Assembly: GCA_958496175.1 (NCBI GenBank)
Contig: OY292277.1
Location: 43,721,050 to 43,785,049 of the forward strand
Source: Sisyra terminalis
Lineage: Eukaryota; Arthropoda; Insecta; Neuroptera; Sisyridae
Reading direction: 5' to 3'
DNA length: 64,000 nt
In this document: in pieces, positions 1 through 12,539 of the stretch
Numbering within the stretch: the stretch's first letter is position 1
Layout of the letters: each line of letters starts with the position of its first letter
Position numbers and translations under genes: made by a program
The notes under the pieces: model-generated
What the model was told of the DNA's origin: nothing
The model's database searches: none
The model's input: the letters and a program-made list of their open reading frames with translations, nothing else

Positions 1-853
1 TTATTTTTCTTATTTCTTTTACGAAAAACATAATCATACCTAAAAACACTATTTTGTCAACTTTAAAAAGACACATTTAATAAACTGTTGCAGAGAATAA
101 AATTGTTCTATGTAATAATCAATTAATTTTCAAAAAATATTTATAAATATCTAAAAAGAGTATGTCTATTGCGTATACCTACGGTAGGTATACCTACCGT
201 AGACCAAATAATCTGTAAATCAATCAGCATCTATACATAAATAAAAAATATCGCCAAGTTCAATAAAGTTGGTCTTAATTATAGGTAAAGAGCCGTGACC
301 ATGCGATATTTTTCAAATAAGTTACATTTTTAAATTTGTGATATCTTTCGAATGGAATGCTCAAATTGAATAACTCAAAAAGTTATATAATGGTATTGAA
401 GCAAACTTAAATATGAAGTCATTTATTTTGATAATGATTAATCCCAAAGTATAAATAAAAAAGCTTTTACAGCGGTGGCATTTATATATATTTTTTAAAA
501 TCAAAAAAGACTTATTGTGACATAACTATAATAGTTAGACATATGCTGTCGCTCTATTTTTTGTAGATAATGATATGTTCTGCAAAATCGTAATACATTA
601 TTTCGTTCTATAACCAATAGTTTTTGGAGCGCACGCGATAAAATAATGTTTTTTGGTAATTTTTTCAGACCTTGGGTTACATTATTGGACTTTTAGTGGG
701 GATCCCTAACTTTTTTGAAAATTTTATATAGCCTATGTTCATTGGAAACAGTGTAGCTTCCCAACAGTGAAAGAATTTTTCAAATCAGTCAAGTAGTTTC
801 GGAGCCTATTCAAAGCTAACAAACAATCAAATCTTTCCTCTTTATAATAATAG
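1..853 (+). mobile_element. RTE-like LINE relic or non-autonomous derivative, copy 1
   Basis: Bases 1-310 match 15081-15370, and 600-853 match 9075-9306, ending AACAAACAATCAAATCTTTCC then TTTATAATAATAG, the 3' signature of insect RTE-type LINEs. The window cuts its start. No reverse transcriptase frame is seen. Confidence 0.6.
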
Positions 854-856
854 AAA

Positions 857-1003
857 ACCTACTGGTGGCCGAAGGCCTAGGTGACCACTCCAAAACTAAT
901 AGGTAGTGGGTTCGATCCTTGTATCGTGCAAATTTTCAATATCTCTCGATAACCGATCTAATTAACCTTAGAGCCGCTCAAGAACCTTAGTAGTAATAAA
1001 GCG
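857..1003 (+). mobile_element. tRNA-headed SINE family 1, copy A
   Basis: A box TGGCCGAAGGCC near 866, B box GGGTTCGATCC near 909, then a short body ending in AGTAATAAAGCG. Copies at 25832-25980 and 48983-49096 share both head and body. It lies directly against the RTE-like 3' end. Confidence 0.7.
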
Positions 1004-1154
1004 ATGGTAAATAACAATTAAAAAAATATTAGGAAATGTTCTAAATTAGCGGTCGCACTCCCATCTCTGGGTCACCATGACAAAAATATTGAATTGTATC
1101 TAGCTTATTATATCTTTAATTAATATTCTAAGATTCGGCTGCCAAATTGGTTCA

Positions 1155-2178
1155 CGAATAATGTAGATAATCAAAATCTTAAAAAAGAAGGAAATCATTT
1201 TTTATAAGGTGCCAGTTAAAAATGGTCCACCTGTCCTATTAATAAAAATATTATCAATTAACTTTTAAAGAAATATTTCGTTTACATAGAAATAAAATCT
1301 ACACCACTTCACAACAGTGTATTTAAAAGATTTTAAAGTCATAGTTGCTGCTGATTGTTTAGCCGCAACCTCTACGCATCCAAGTGTTAACAGGTGTGAT
1401 TTATTGTAAACTTTTCGTCAATGACATATATTTATTCCATTTGTACCACATTAAAGCCTTTTTTCTGTATTTAATGCTATAAAGCTGCCTGTAAAAATCC
1501 ACTTATCGAAGTTTCCTACCTTTAAGGTTGTTAGGGAAATAAAGTGACATAGAGTGATCGCGTTACGCTACTAGTTAGACAAGGATACAAAATTCCAGCT
1601 AAATAGGGTTCCCAACCAACGGTCTAGGAACGACACTATTTTTAAAAGAGCCGTTCTTGCTTCTACTTAGACTGTTGATTCAGAACCATATTTATCGAGG
1701 CGTAAGCCATAGCCAAAAAAAACGCGTAAATCTGGCATTTAGCATCCTTGTCTAACAAGCAGCGTTGCACAATTAGAAAAACTTCAGGGCAGAAAACTTC
1801 GATTTCAATTTTTTTAGAGGGAACTTTATGACATTAAATCCAGCAAAAAGGCTTTAAAGTGGTACAAATGAAAGAAATATACATCATTGATAAAAAGTTT
1901 ACAAGAAATCATACCTGGTAATACCTGGGTGCGTAGAGGTTGCGGCTGAAGCCATCACCAGTAACTGTATCTTTTAAATTCTTTTAAATACACTATTGTA
2001 AAGTGGTGTAGGTTTTATTTCCATAAGATGTATAAGAAATATTTCTTTAAAAGTTAATTAAAAATATTTTAAGTAAAAGCACTGGCGGACAGTTTTTAAT
2101 TGGTACCTTATGAAAAAATGAATTCCCTCACTTGTGAAAATACTTAAAAATTATATTTTGATTATCTACATTATTCTA
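1155..2178. mobile_element. Foldback MITE
   Basis: Left words such as AATGTAGATAATC, ATAAGGTGCCAGTTAAAAA and CTACACCACTTCACAA recur as complements towards the right end. Arm length is about 400 bp or more with moderate divergence. It has no coding content. Confidence 0.8.
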
Positions 2179-2419
2179 TAGGTGCTAATTATGCAACTAA
2201 ATCCTGTACTATAACAATTCTTAACGATAAATTTGTACTGAACCATTAATATTAATTACCTGCAGCCTTGTAGATATCTTCGCATGTGCTTTTAGGGTTA
2301 AAAAGGTTGGGGTTCTCTGGTTTAAAGTAATAAACATTTGTGTCAGAAAAAGGATATATTTGAGAATCTTTAATAAGTTCCAAATAAAATTTGGCATTTC
2401 GACTCAAGTATCTATATTC

Positions 2420-3372
2420 GACTGGGCCAAAAAAATCGACTGTTTTTTAAAGTATATCGAAAATATTGTTCAAGGTGACAAAAAAAAAATCATCGAGAAG
2501 GTTTGAGCCCTTAATATTTAGTGGTCTATCATCTTTAATTTCGATTTTTTATTTGTGCTTTTATTTTTGCGTCATGCTGTCAAACTATCAAGGTAAAAAA
2601 AATCATCTGCACATATATTTATAGAAAATTGAATTCCCTACAAAAAACGTAACTATGCAAAGTTTTGCCAGACAATCAAACTTTAAATATTGATATAATT
2701 TTTAGATTTATCTTCTATGTTTTGGAATTTTGTAACTAAGGAACAAATAAATTTATAGAAATGAATAATATAGATTCTTGAAGGGAATTTAATACTCTAC
2801 AAAAAAGGTTTCTTGGCGTTCTTACATAAAATCACTGTTTCAAAAATTATTCACAATTAAAGTAGAAGGAAAAATGAAATTATTGTTTTTTTCATTGTTG
2901 AACCAATTTTTAAAAAGTGATTTTAAGTAAAAACGTTAAGAGACCTTTTTTGTAGAGCATTAAATTCCCTTCAAGAATCTTCAAGAATTGTTCATTGCTA
3001 TATATTTATTTGTTCGTTAGTTACAAAATTCCAAAATAAAGAAGATAAATCTAAAAATTATGTCAATGTGTAAAGCTTGACTGTTCAGAAACGGCGTGTC
3101 TGGCGAAAATTTTCAAGGAGACATTTTTTGTAGGGAATTTAATTTTCTATAAATATATGTGCAGATGAATTTTTTTACCTTGATAGTTTGACAGCATTGA
3201 GGCAAAAAATGAAAGCACTAATAAAAAATCGAAATTAAAGATGATAGACCTCTTAATATTAATATTATGGGCTCAAACCTTCTCGATATTTATTTTTTTG
3301 TATTCTTGAACAATATTTTCGATATACTTTTCAAAAAAAAAAAAAAAAATAGTCGATTTTTTTTGCCCAGTC
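2420..3372. mobile_element. Foldback MITE family 'GACTGGGCC', copy A
   Basis: It starts GACTGGGCCAAAAAA and ends with the complement; the arms pair over most of the 953 bp. Nearly the same sequence occurs at 59066-60030 and, truncated, at 47334-48162. The frame at 3267-3515 belongs to the arm and is not a gene. Confidence 0.88.
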
Positions 3373-3379
3373 TAATCTA

Positions 3380-4290
3380 CATTCTACCCCTTTCGGTTTT
3401 CAAAGGTTTCAAAACGCATTTGTTTTGCAAACTTCTTATACTTATCTTAAACTTATACTTATATCTCCAAGTCTTTCTAATATCTAAAATAACTTTACCA
3501 AATTATTATAATTAATTATCAATTAGTCGCTTAAAACCGTCGAAGTTTGAAATCTTCATGTCTAATTATAAACGATTTTACCACATTATTTGAAGAAAAG
3601 TGTCCATTTTCTCACTTTGTACATTTCGGAAACAGCCTGTACAATAAATAAATTTGCGATAAATTGAGAAAACTGTGCGCGACAAACGAATTAAATGCAA
3701 GGAAATTAAAAGAATGGAAGATTATAAATAAGGATTCGTGTACCAATCAAAATGGAAATGTGGGCGTTTATTGTATGCCACATTCGCACAATACTCTCTA
3801 AGGTTCAATCGATCGATTTATTCCTATATAAAAAAAAAATGAATTTATTCCAACTTAATGTGATCGGAATCCGGTGGGAAAAAATGCCAATGGTAGGCGA
3901 ACAATTCGAAATTAAAAATGTGAATTTTAAAATAATGTTTGCTTAATTTTCTGTGTATATTAAAAATGCTGGCTTTATCAAGCTTTTCAGACGAGCTTTC
4001 AGAGGGTGGAACTTGATAAATTCTTAGGGCGTTCTTTAATGACTTGTTAATTGTTTGATCGACGTTTAAACTCTGTGAAAATGAAAGGTTTTACCTTTAA
4101 GAACATGTGTGCATATGTGTAGGCAACTCGTGTTACACCTACGTCTATTGAATGTCTAAACGAAAAAATGTTTTATTTGAATTTTTTGCATATAATATGA
4201 ATCACAAATCTGAGATTTATTTGCTGGTTTCAAAATAATGGAATTTTAAATTTTTATAGGAAATTTAAGCATTATAAAAGTTTTTTTTTT
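3380..4290. other. No gene seen
   Basis: AT-rich unique DNA. The 64-codon frame at 3752 has no family signature. Confidence 0.5.
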
Positions 4291-4294
4291 TTAA

Positions 4295-5560
4295 TTTATA
4301 ACCAATTAGCTGATTCTGCCAGTTGTTGTCCTGCCAGTCTATATTATAATGGCTGTAAATAAATAACTTGGATTGAAAAATATGTTCTTGGAACATTAAA
4401 AACCCCGCCTTTAGCATCTTGCAGCATCCCTTGCTATACCATTTATAACTTATCTCCAAGATATACATTTTTCAATTAAGTTTTGAGAAAATTTGATATA
4501 CCTCTAAAAATCACTACACGATCGGAATAATGCCGTTTTTGCAGTCGCAGGTATATTATTGATGCAAGAAATATATTAAAACATTAAGAGATATAAATAT
4601 TTACAGTATGTATATTTGACTTAAGTATGGAGAAGTATTGAGATATATAACTTTAATGGTAGCCTGCGGAATAATGATGCAATATCATTTGGGTTGGCCA
4701 TCCCTGATTTAAAATATGCTGGTTTTTTGATACCTTGAACTAGAAAATAGGTATTTAATTAAAGGGTAAATTAATATCTGATTAATGGGTATCTATTAAT
4801 TTATTTTAATCCGCCTTCTTCTGAATGCTATTTTTATTATTAATAATTAAACGTAAATAGGCAATCTTTTCTTCTGAAGAAAAATTAGTTGAACTTTATT
4901 ACAAAGTTTCTATCAAATTAGTAATGCTGCCTTTAAATTGGAACCATAAATGAAATAAGAATAAAATATTGGTACAACTATTTAAATTAGACTTCTTTCT
5001 GACTTTCATTATACTTTTTTTTGGGCGAAACACTAAGATGTACCTGAAAACAAAATATTATCGAAATCGATAAACCTTTTCTTGAATTGTACGAAAGAAT
5101 GCAGGTAGAAAGATATTTACGTTCAAATTATCAACCTTTGTCCCATAATGATCAATATTGTGAACAAAACTAGATAAATTCCTAACTGGTGTGAAATTGT
5201 AAGGAATTTTACCTGCTCTCAATTGGCGATATGAAATAACATAGTAAAAGCTTGAAGGCCAAAATCTGAGAAAAAGGCAGATTCAAAGGTGTCATTTATG
5301 GATTTGGAAACAGGTGTTAATTTGATTATAATTGACAACAAATAATAAATACCTCAAACTGGTTCCAAATTCCTTAAACAACATATTTATATCTGCCATT
5401 CTCTCATTTTGGCCTTCAAGCTTTGACAATGTTATTTCATATCAACACTTGAATCCATACTGACAAAAATCATAACAAAAATGAAAAGTAATCCAATTTT
5501 CATTTTATCCCATACTAGTTGATGCTTGCAACTTCGTCAGCGTGACATTTAATTCAATTC
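4295..5560 (+). repeat. Interspersed repeat, copy 1 (inverse copy at 50612-51965)
   Basis: Shares long diverged blocks in the same order with the reverse complement of 50612-51965, for example TTGGGTTGGCCA, TGATCAATATTGTGA and CAAACTGGTTCCAAATTCC. It ends at an ACTAGTTGATGCTTGCAACTT word that resembles the 5' word of the RTE-like family. I find no coding content. Confidence 0.7.
5231..5443. mobile_element. Small palindromic MITE
   Basis: ATGAAATAACAT..AAAGCTTGAAGGCCAAAAT is mirrored at 5400-5443. The element lies within the repeat shared with 50612-51965. Confidence 0.6.
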
Positions 5561-5564
5561 AAGA

Positions 5565-7565
5565 AGCAACTGCTTATTTAACATTTAACCCATTATTTTA
5601 ATCGTTAACCTTTAAAATTCAGCATAAATTGTTCTTACATTATAATCTCTATAACCAAACTTTTTACCACCAGAAGAGAAAAAAAAATTGACTGTTTTTT
5701 TTTTTAATTTTTACTTTATCGTGGGTAAAGGTAAAAGTTCACAAAGAAAAAAAATTCATGAGATAAAAGAGTAAACTTTTTTTTATCGAAGAAACCATAC
5801 ATTAAAAAATACGTCAAAAAAAGCTCTCAATTATGTCGAACAATGGTGGTGCAAATAAATAATATATAAAATATCTAACTTACAAATGAAAAACAAAAGA
5901 AAAATTCGAGCAAACAAAAAAGAATCACACCTGCTAATATAAACAATACAAAAAAAAAAATGAATGGTAAACAACCCTTAAAATGGGAACAAATATTAAC
6001 CCATATTAGCTGGAAATACACTGAAAATTGTCAAACTAGAAAATGGAAAATTGGAAGATTGACGAAAACAATTTGCTCAAGAAATGAATGGGTAATTTTC
6101 TTCAACGTTTACTTTATAATTTGCATAGTGTTAGGTGTATAGAAAGTGTTACATTTTCAATTTTCACATAATTTTCTATTACATACACAGGGGGCGTAGG
6201 AGATCTAATTTTCCTGTAAAGAAATTTCTTGTAACTTTGTTATTATTTACAACTAACAAGCTATGGGTATCAAAGTTTTTCTAAGAAAGATATAATTTCA
6301 AAAAAAAAAAAAAAAATGAAGTAGTTTTATACTGAAATAGTATCCTCTCTAATTTGTAGTAGTAACCCAACATTTATAATGATAATAGGCTTAATCATTG
6401 ACGGTAATTTATGCAAATCTAATTCTTTGAATGAAGAGACTATATTTTATATTATTTATATCTCTTAAGGTGTTTATTTTTATATATGGTTTATTTATAT
6501 ATATTTTGTGTTCTAATTTTTCGAGAAGAATAAATAACTTGAAAACAAATTTAAATAGGCAATTTGTTAGTTATTGTGTCCTCAAAAATTAGATTTTTTT
6601 TAATTTTAAACACTAGCAGCCCATTGCTATTGGAATTGTTATTGGTTGTTCACTTTTATATAATTGTTATTCATTCTAAAACCAAAGCTGTCAGCTCCCA
6701 ATACATTGTATTCATGTTGCTCATATACTTTAATATTTAGCATAAATTCATTATTATTTATGATAATTCTACTTATATTTAGAAATCGATTTTCCCTTAA
6801 AACTATTAATTCCATGTGAATTATATGAAATTGTATTTAGAACTTATATTCATACTTGGTAAAATAACGACACTAGAGCCCTCTGCATTGTAGGTACCTT
6901 CATTTCGTGGAAGTTTTTGCAATATAGCGTTCGTTTTTCTATCATTTATATGTATACTTCGAGGTCTTGGTTTGTACACGAAAATTTGGTGGAAAAGAAT
7001 TAGGACCCCCTCCCCCCTCCACAACTATATTGCAAAAATGTATAGCTTGACCTATAAGTTGAGATCGTTCCCAAATTCCTTTATGACTCACCACATAGCA
7101 ATTCCGAAGTGATCCAATACTACTTGATGACCACTGAGGAGGATTGCTTGGCAATTGAAATACGTATTTGGGAAATACGTCAAAAATACATTTGATTGAA
7201 TTTTTGTTCGAATGTTTATAGTATACTTTTCGAAATTATATTACATAAATAAAACCATAATATGTTTTATATTGTATTGAAATATGGATTATAAACCGGG
7301 CAATATTTTTTGATAGATTTCATTCTCGTTTACCAGCATATCTAATGCTGCTGAAGTCATAATGATATAATTAAAATATTAATTAGAATATTTCAATAAT
7401 AGTTTCTCCTTGAAACACTTTGGCTTACAAATATTTTCAATAAATCTTGCCTAAATAACTTTTGTATTGAAAAATAAGACTTTATCGCAAACCGAAAAAG
7501 AAATTTCTTTAATTTTTAGCTAAGGAAAGGTTAAAACTATGGAGGTAAATTTTATAAATATATGC
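5565..7565. other. No gene seen
   Basis: AT-rich DNA. Two overlapping minus frames (6821-7154) cross a GC-richer patch but show no domain and no splice support. Confidence 0.5.
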
Positions 7566-7567
7566 GC

Positions 7568-7816
7568 CGTTTATTTTGAAAGCGAGTTAAGTCCATTTCA
7601 AGAACAATCCGTATAGTATTATCATTTTTAACCATAGGAACATAAGATACTAAGGAGGAGGAAATAATTGGCGGTTTTGTTATCAACTAAAATTAAAGCA
7701 GTAATTTGTGAAAACTTAACAGTTAAATAATTAACATACTTTGTTCTAGTTACAAGAAGAAGAATCACCATATAAACCGTCTTTGAAATGGACTTACGCC
7801 ACTTTCAAAATAAACG
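7568..7816. mobile_element. 249-bp TIR MITE
   Basis: Ends of about 35 bp (GTTTATTTTGAAAGCGAG and complement, then TCCATTTCAAAGA-type sequence) enclose unrelated DNA. No transposase. Confidence 0.7.
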
Positions 7817-7819
7817 AAA

Positions 7820-8795
7820 GTAATATCGTTTTTTAAATATTCAATTAAAACACAATATTTTATTGCAACTTTTGATTTTAAATCAATGAAATAATCAGCC
7901 GCAATAGTATTAACGTTTTAACATCTAATGTGCAAATTTTTAAGGCCAAATCAGTAAAAATTAATTGCTTTCGAAGGAAAATATCAAAAAATTGCATTTT
8001 GAATATCACTTAAGCTTTTAATTTCTTTAACACTTAGTAAATGTTGTAACGATTAAAATGGATAGGAATCCGATGGAATATTTTTGGACGATTATAATAG
8101 GTATGACAATATCGCCCCTCCCTTAATTTATTGGTGTTTCCAGGACTATTCTTTTGCAATGAAGTCTTGCATTATTGTGTTGCAGCATAGAATTTTCTCT
8201 GTTAACAGTTCTTGGGCACTTTTGGATATTTGGTTGATCGACTAAAATTGATAAGAATTATATGATAGTTCTTCGTTTTTTTGGCATACATTTGGAACCA
8301 TTTCCTCCCTTAACTTCTTATTGGTTAAATTTTTTGCCATTCTTCGTTGGTGCCAGGTGGAGAAATGAAAGTTATCGAATTTGAACTTGAAAAACTCATT
8401 TGGCATTAATGAACATCTAATGCACTTAAAAAAACATTTACAATGTTTTTAATAACAATTTTGAGTTGCTACCCTGTGAAAGTTGAAGAGCATACAATAC
8501 CGAATTTATATTCGTCCGGGTTTTTGATCTTATCATTTCAATATAGATTTCGAAGTAAAAAATATTTTGTATTTTTTAAAAGTTAATAAGTCACTCTAGT
8601 CTTAAAATGTCTTTAGTACCACTTTGAATTAACTTGAATTAACAAAAGAACTGAAAACTAAGAAAGCTTGCACAAATGAAGTCGAAGACATTGTTTTAAT
8701 ATCTGAAATGGAATATTCGAGCAGTGATGAAGAAATACATAAAAAAGATTAAAAAATTACATTGATTGTTTATTATGTATGAAAACATTTATAAT
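7820..8795. other. No gene seen
   Basis: AT-rich unique DNA without open frames above 60 codons. A short stretch near 8690-8750 (GAAGACATTG ... ATGGAATATTCGAGCAG) resembles the N-terminus of a transposase-like frame (MEYSSSDEE) but is too short to assign. Confidence 0.4.
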
Positions 8796-8797
8796 TC

Positions 8798-9306
8798 AAA
8801 AAGGCAATTTTTTGTACTTTAAATTAAATTGCTGTGCTTTTTATTAGTTCAACTAAAAAGATTAACAGATCATTTTTTAACTTTTAAATACCTTTCCAAT
8901 GAAATATAACTCGCCTGTTTAAAGTAAAATATTTTTTTTCGTCCCTCAGTTTTTACGTAGGAGATACATTCCCTTATTATTTTTAAGGAATGATAAATAA
9001 CCTGACGTGTGTGGGTAATTGTGTTGTATCTTAATATAAAGTTCCTTTAAATTCGGTTGTTTCGTTCTTTAGTTAAATCACCAGCGCACGCAATGTAAAA
9101 AAGTTTTTTGGTAATTTTTTCACACATTATTGGAGTTTTAGTATGGATTCCTAATTTTTTTGAAAATGTAATGTAGCCCATGTTCACCGGAAATAGTGTA
9201 GCTTCTCAACAGTGAAAGAATTTTTCAAATCGGTCAAGTAGTTTTGGAACTTATTCAAAGCTAACAAACAATCAAATCTTTCCTCTTTGTAATAATAGAT
9301 AGATAA
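8798..9306 (+). mobile_element. RTE-like 3' end, copy 2
   Basis: Bases 8815-9065 match 17030-17280 (CTGTGCTTTTTATTAGTT, TTCGTTCTTTAGTTAAATC), and the tail matches the end of copy 1, closing with TAATAATAGATAGAT. It is truncated at its 5' side. Confidence 0.65.
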
Positions 9307-9309
9307 ATG

Positions 9310-11650
9310 GCAATTGAATCGATAGGTTTACAAACGATATTTCTTTCCAGTACCTACGCCTAATACTTAAGTTCTTATAAACGTCAATCTTAAAACATTG
9401 CATCCAACTATCGATAATATATTTGTGAAATTTTCGAGTTTTTCAAAGAAAACATTGTTAATTTTTAAACACATTGTATAATATACGCTGCGGCGTCATT
9501 TTGCCGCCACTTTTTCATACATTTTTTTTTTCAAAAGATACAACTTGTATATTTTATAAACCTTGATACTTATATAAATCATAAAAAGTCCCCCTATGGC
9601 GTTTTTGTAGTTAAAACACTGTTCTAGATAAATCCTTGTATGAAGATGATTCCAGGAGTCTCTAATCCTCAACAGCTTTTATGGTGCTTATTTCCACCCT
9701 CTCAAATCTGAAAACCCTACCCTTTACTATTTTGATTGTTTTTTCTTTAGTAGAACAAAGCAGTGAAGCTGTCACTCTATTATCCTTTTGGTTGACTTCC
9801 TTTGATGTCATGTATGAAACTGCATTGTATTAACACCCACTGGCGTTCCGATGTTTTTGGGATTTAAATTTATTCTTAAACAAATACGAGAAATAAGTTC
9901 CTTTGATTATAATTTAAATAATACGAAGGAATTGAATGAATTTTTGAAAATATTTTGTTGAAGATATAAACATAAAAAAGGAAAACTATTTTCCAATCTT
10001 CAGGAGTTGCAATAATAGGAAGCTATATTCGATTAATTCCTGCCGTTGCTACCTACTATAATTTGATTCTACTTAACTACTAGAAGATAGAAGTTGAATT
10101 TTGAATTGTGAATATCCCAGAAACTTACCAAGGAACGTCTGGTATTTTTTTTATTAGAAATTAATCTATAAATGAACAAGTTCACCGACTTTAATTGAAT
10201 TCTGCGGTTTTTTCCCTTGTTCCAAAACTCCCATCCTTTGGAAATCCACCCCCAGCAATGTCTGGCTCTTTATGAGGAATATTTTTTTATTTGTAACTTG
10301 CTTTATTCAACAAAAATTTCAAATAGTTCTATGTTTTTTTTTTTAATTTACCGTTTCCTTTATCAAATAGGGGAAAACGGCTTAAGAAAAATTCATCCCC
10401 ATTGTAGACTCTGGTAGTTCTGCGGTTGGATGTGTTTTAACATAATTTTATCGTTTTCATGGAGGAAAAATAATTTTCTAATAAAAAAAATTTTTAACTA
10501 CGAGGTAGCACTCGAGGAAAAGGTCGAAAATAATTGTTTACTAAAAACATGTAGAAGTATAAAATTTTCTATCGATTCCGGGGAAAATTGAGGAGTGCTT
10601 TTTAAACTTTGTTTTCCCAACCTTTTCATTATCGTTTTCAACGCAAACAATTTTCAAATACTAAACTTTTCTCGGTATTATCTTTGCAAAAAGTTTTCGA
10701 AAATTATTGAACAATTATTTTGGGTTTTTCTTTAATTAATTTCCTCAAAAACTCATTAACTACAGATTTCGTCTCAAATGATTTCCCAATAATTGTCACG
10801 AAAAACTTTCAAAAAATTGACAAACTTTTGCTTTGGGTAACCGATATAGAGCTTTAATAAATACTCTAGAGTAACAAAAAGTTATATTTTTCTTTTCATA
10901 AAAATTCAAGTTACAACTTTCAACTGTATATATTTTTCATTTACCCAACCACCTCAATTATTTCAAGTTGCTACATCTTAACTTTGAACACCATTTTTTT
11001 ATGTAAATTTTCTTTTAATTTTCCCGAACTTTTGTCACCAAATTTTCCACCAATATTATCACCCACGCTTACGTTTCATATAATTTTCGCAATGGCAAAT
11101 CTCGTATACTTGGCTGAATTGTGTTTCGTTTTCCACCATCCCTCTTCATCCCTTCAGCGACATGCCGAGTTCGGTATTCCCATTACGTCTAAAAAGCTTT
11201 TCGCTCTATATTAACACAAATTTTTCACAAATGGAAAACATTATTAACGCGAAACTGTATAGTAAATAAAATATTAAATGTAAATGTTAGAATTGAACAT
11301 TGCGATAACTTGCTTTAAAATAGTTCGACTGGTGTTATTAAATTCAAATTAATATTGCCGCGTTTTGGTTGATTAATCAACGAAATATTGTTGAGACAAG
11401 GAATTTGAGTGGAAAATTTGGAAAATTATGAAATTCGAGGGAATGAAGTCGATATGAGATACAAGTTTCATGCATATTGTAATAAAGTGAATAATTAGAA
11501 AATGTGGGTAGATATCGTAGTAGTTGGAGTCAATCATTTTACAGAAATTAGTTCAACTTATAATTAGCCTTACGTTATATTATACTCATATTTTAGCTGA
11601 AATCGTAATCTCAAAATGAAAATTTAACATTTCAAGGTTATATTTTTTAA
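9310..11650. other. No gene confirmed; low-repeat region
   Basis: Less repetitive than its neighbours. Plus frames at 10217-10417 and 10984-11214 (76 codons, no domain) are flanked by pyrimidine-rich DNA. I cannot support either as an exon. Confidence 0.4.
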
Positions 11651-11657
11651 AAAGCAT

Positions 11658-12534
11658 CATTAAAATTCCGTAAAAATCTGAAGAACTCACCAATTTGTCA
11701 ACGGAGGATGATATTCTTTTTACTAGGAAAAAGTTTTCGGGTTGTAGTCTAGGTTTATGTAAGTTATCTGAAAGAAAAATTAAAGAAGAAGTTAGGAAGA
11801 TATTATGACTTGGAAATAATATTATTCTTTCAAAAGTCCAAGATAGTTCAAGAAGTTTCAGATGGAATACTGATAACTAACACCAAAATAGAGCAAATAT
11901 GAGAAGATATTCATTTTGACATATACTCGTTATAATTTAAACAGCTACTAGAAGAATCAAATCAGAAATGCCTTGGTAGTCTAACTTACAAAGTATGAGG
12001 TATTTTGAAATATATTTGAATATTAGTTTAAATTAGCATACAAATATAACAAGGAGATTCTAATTATATAGATCGTATAGATCTCACTCTGAAAAACATC
12101 TAATTGATTGCCCAAAAGTTCGACTAGATCCAAATAAGTGTGAACCATTCAGTACTATTCAGAAGTTTCTGAAAAAAATATTTTAGGAACTTTAAAAATG
12201 TCCATTTTTTTATTATTAAGTTGGGTTTTCTGGAATGAAATCAGCGGAGCCTCAACTATATAGCCTCAGGACATAATATGCTATCTGGGTTCTACGTCAC
12301 CTATTTATGATCCCTTGTATTGTGACGTTTGATATCTTCTGATAATTGGACTTTTAAAGTAATAATAATATTTCCTACTCTTAATATAGAGTTTTCCTAG
12401 CTTCTATTTAATATTTCCTTCAGTTAACTTAGATACACCAAATCTATAATCCAAAAAACTTTTACCTAGTTAAAAGAATATCATCCTCCGTTGACAAATT
12501 GGTGAATTCTTCAGGTGTATACGGAATTTAATGC
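11658..12534. mobile_element. Foldback MITE
   Basis: ATTAAAATTCCGTA ... TCACCAATTTGTCAACGG on the left is mirrored at 12450-12534. The arms are at least 100 bp; the middle is not paired by eye. Confidence 0.75.
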
Positions 12535-12539
12535 TGAGC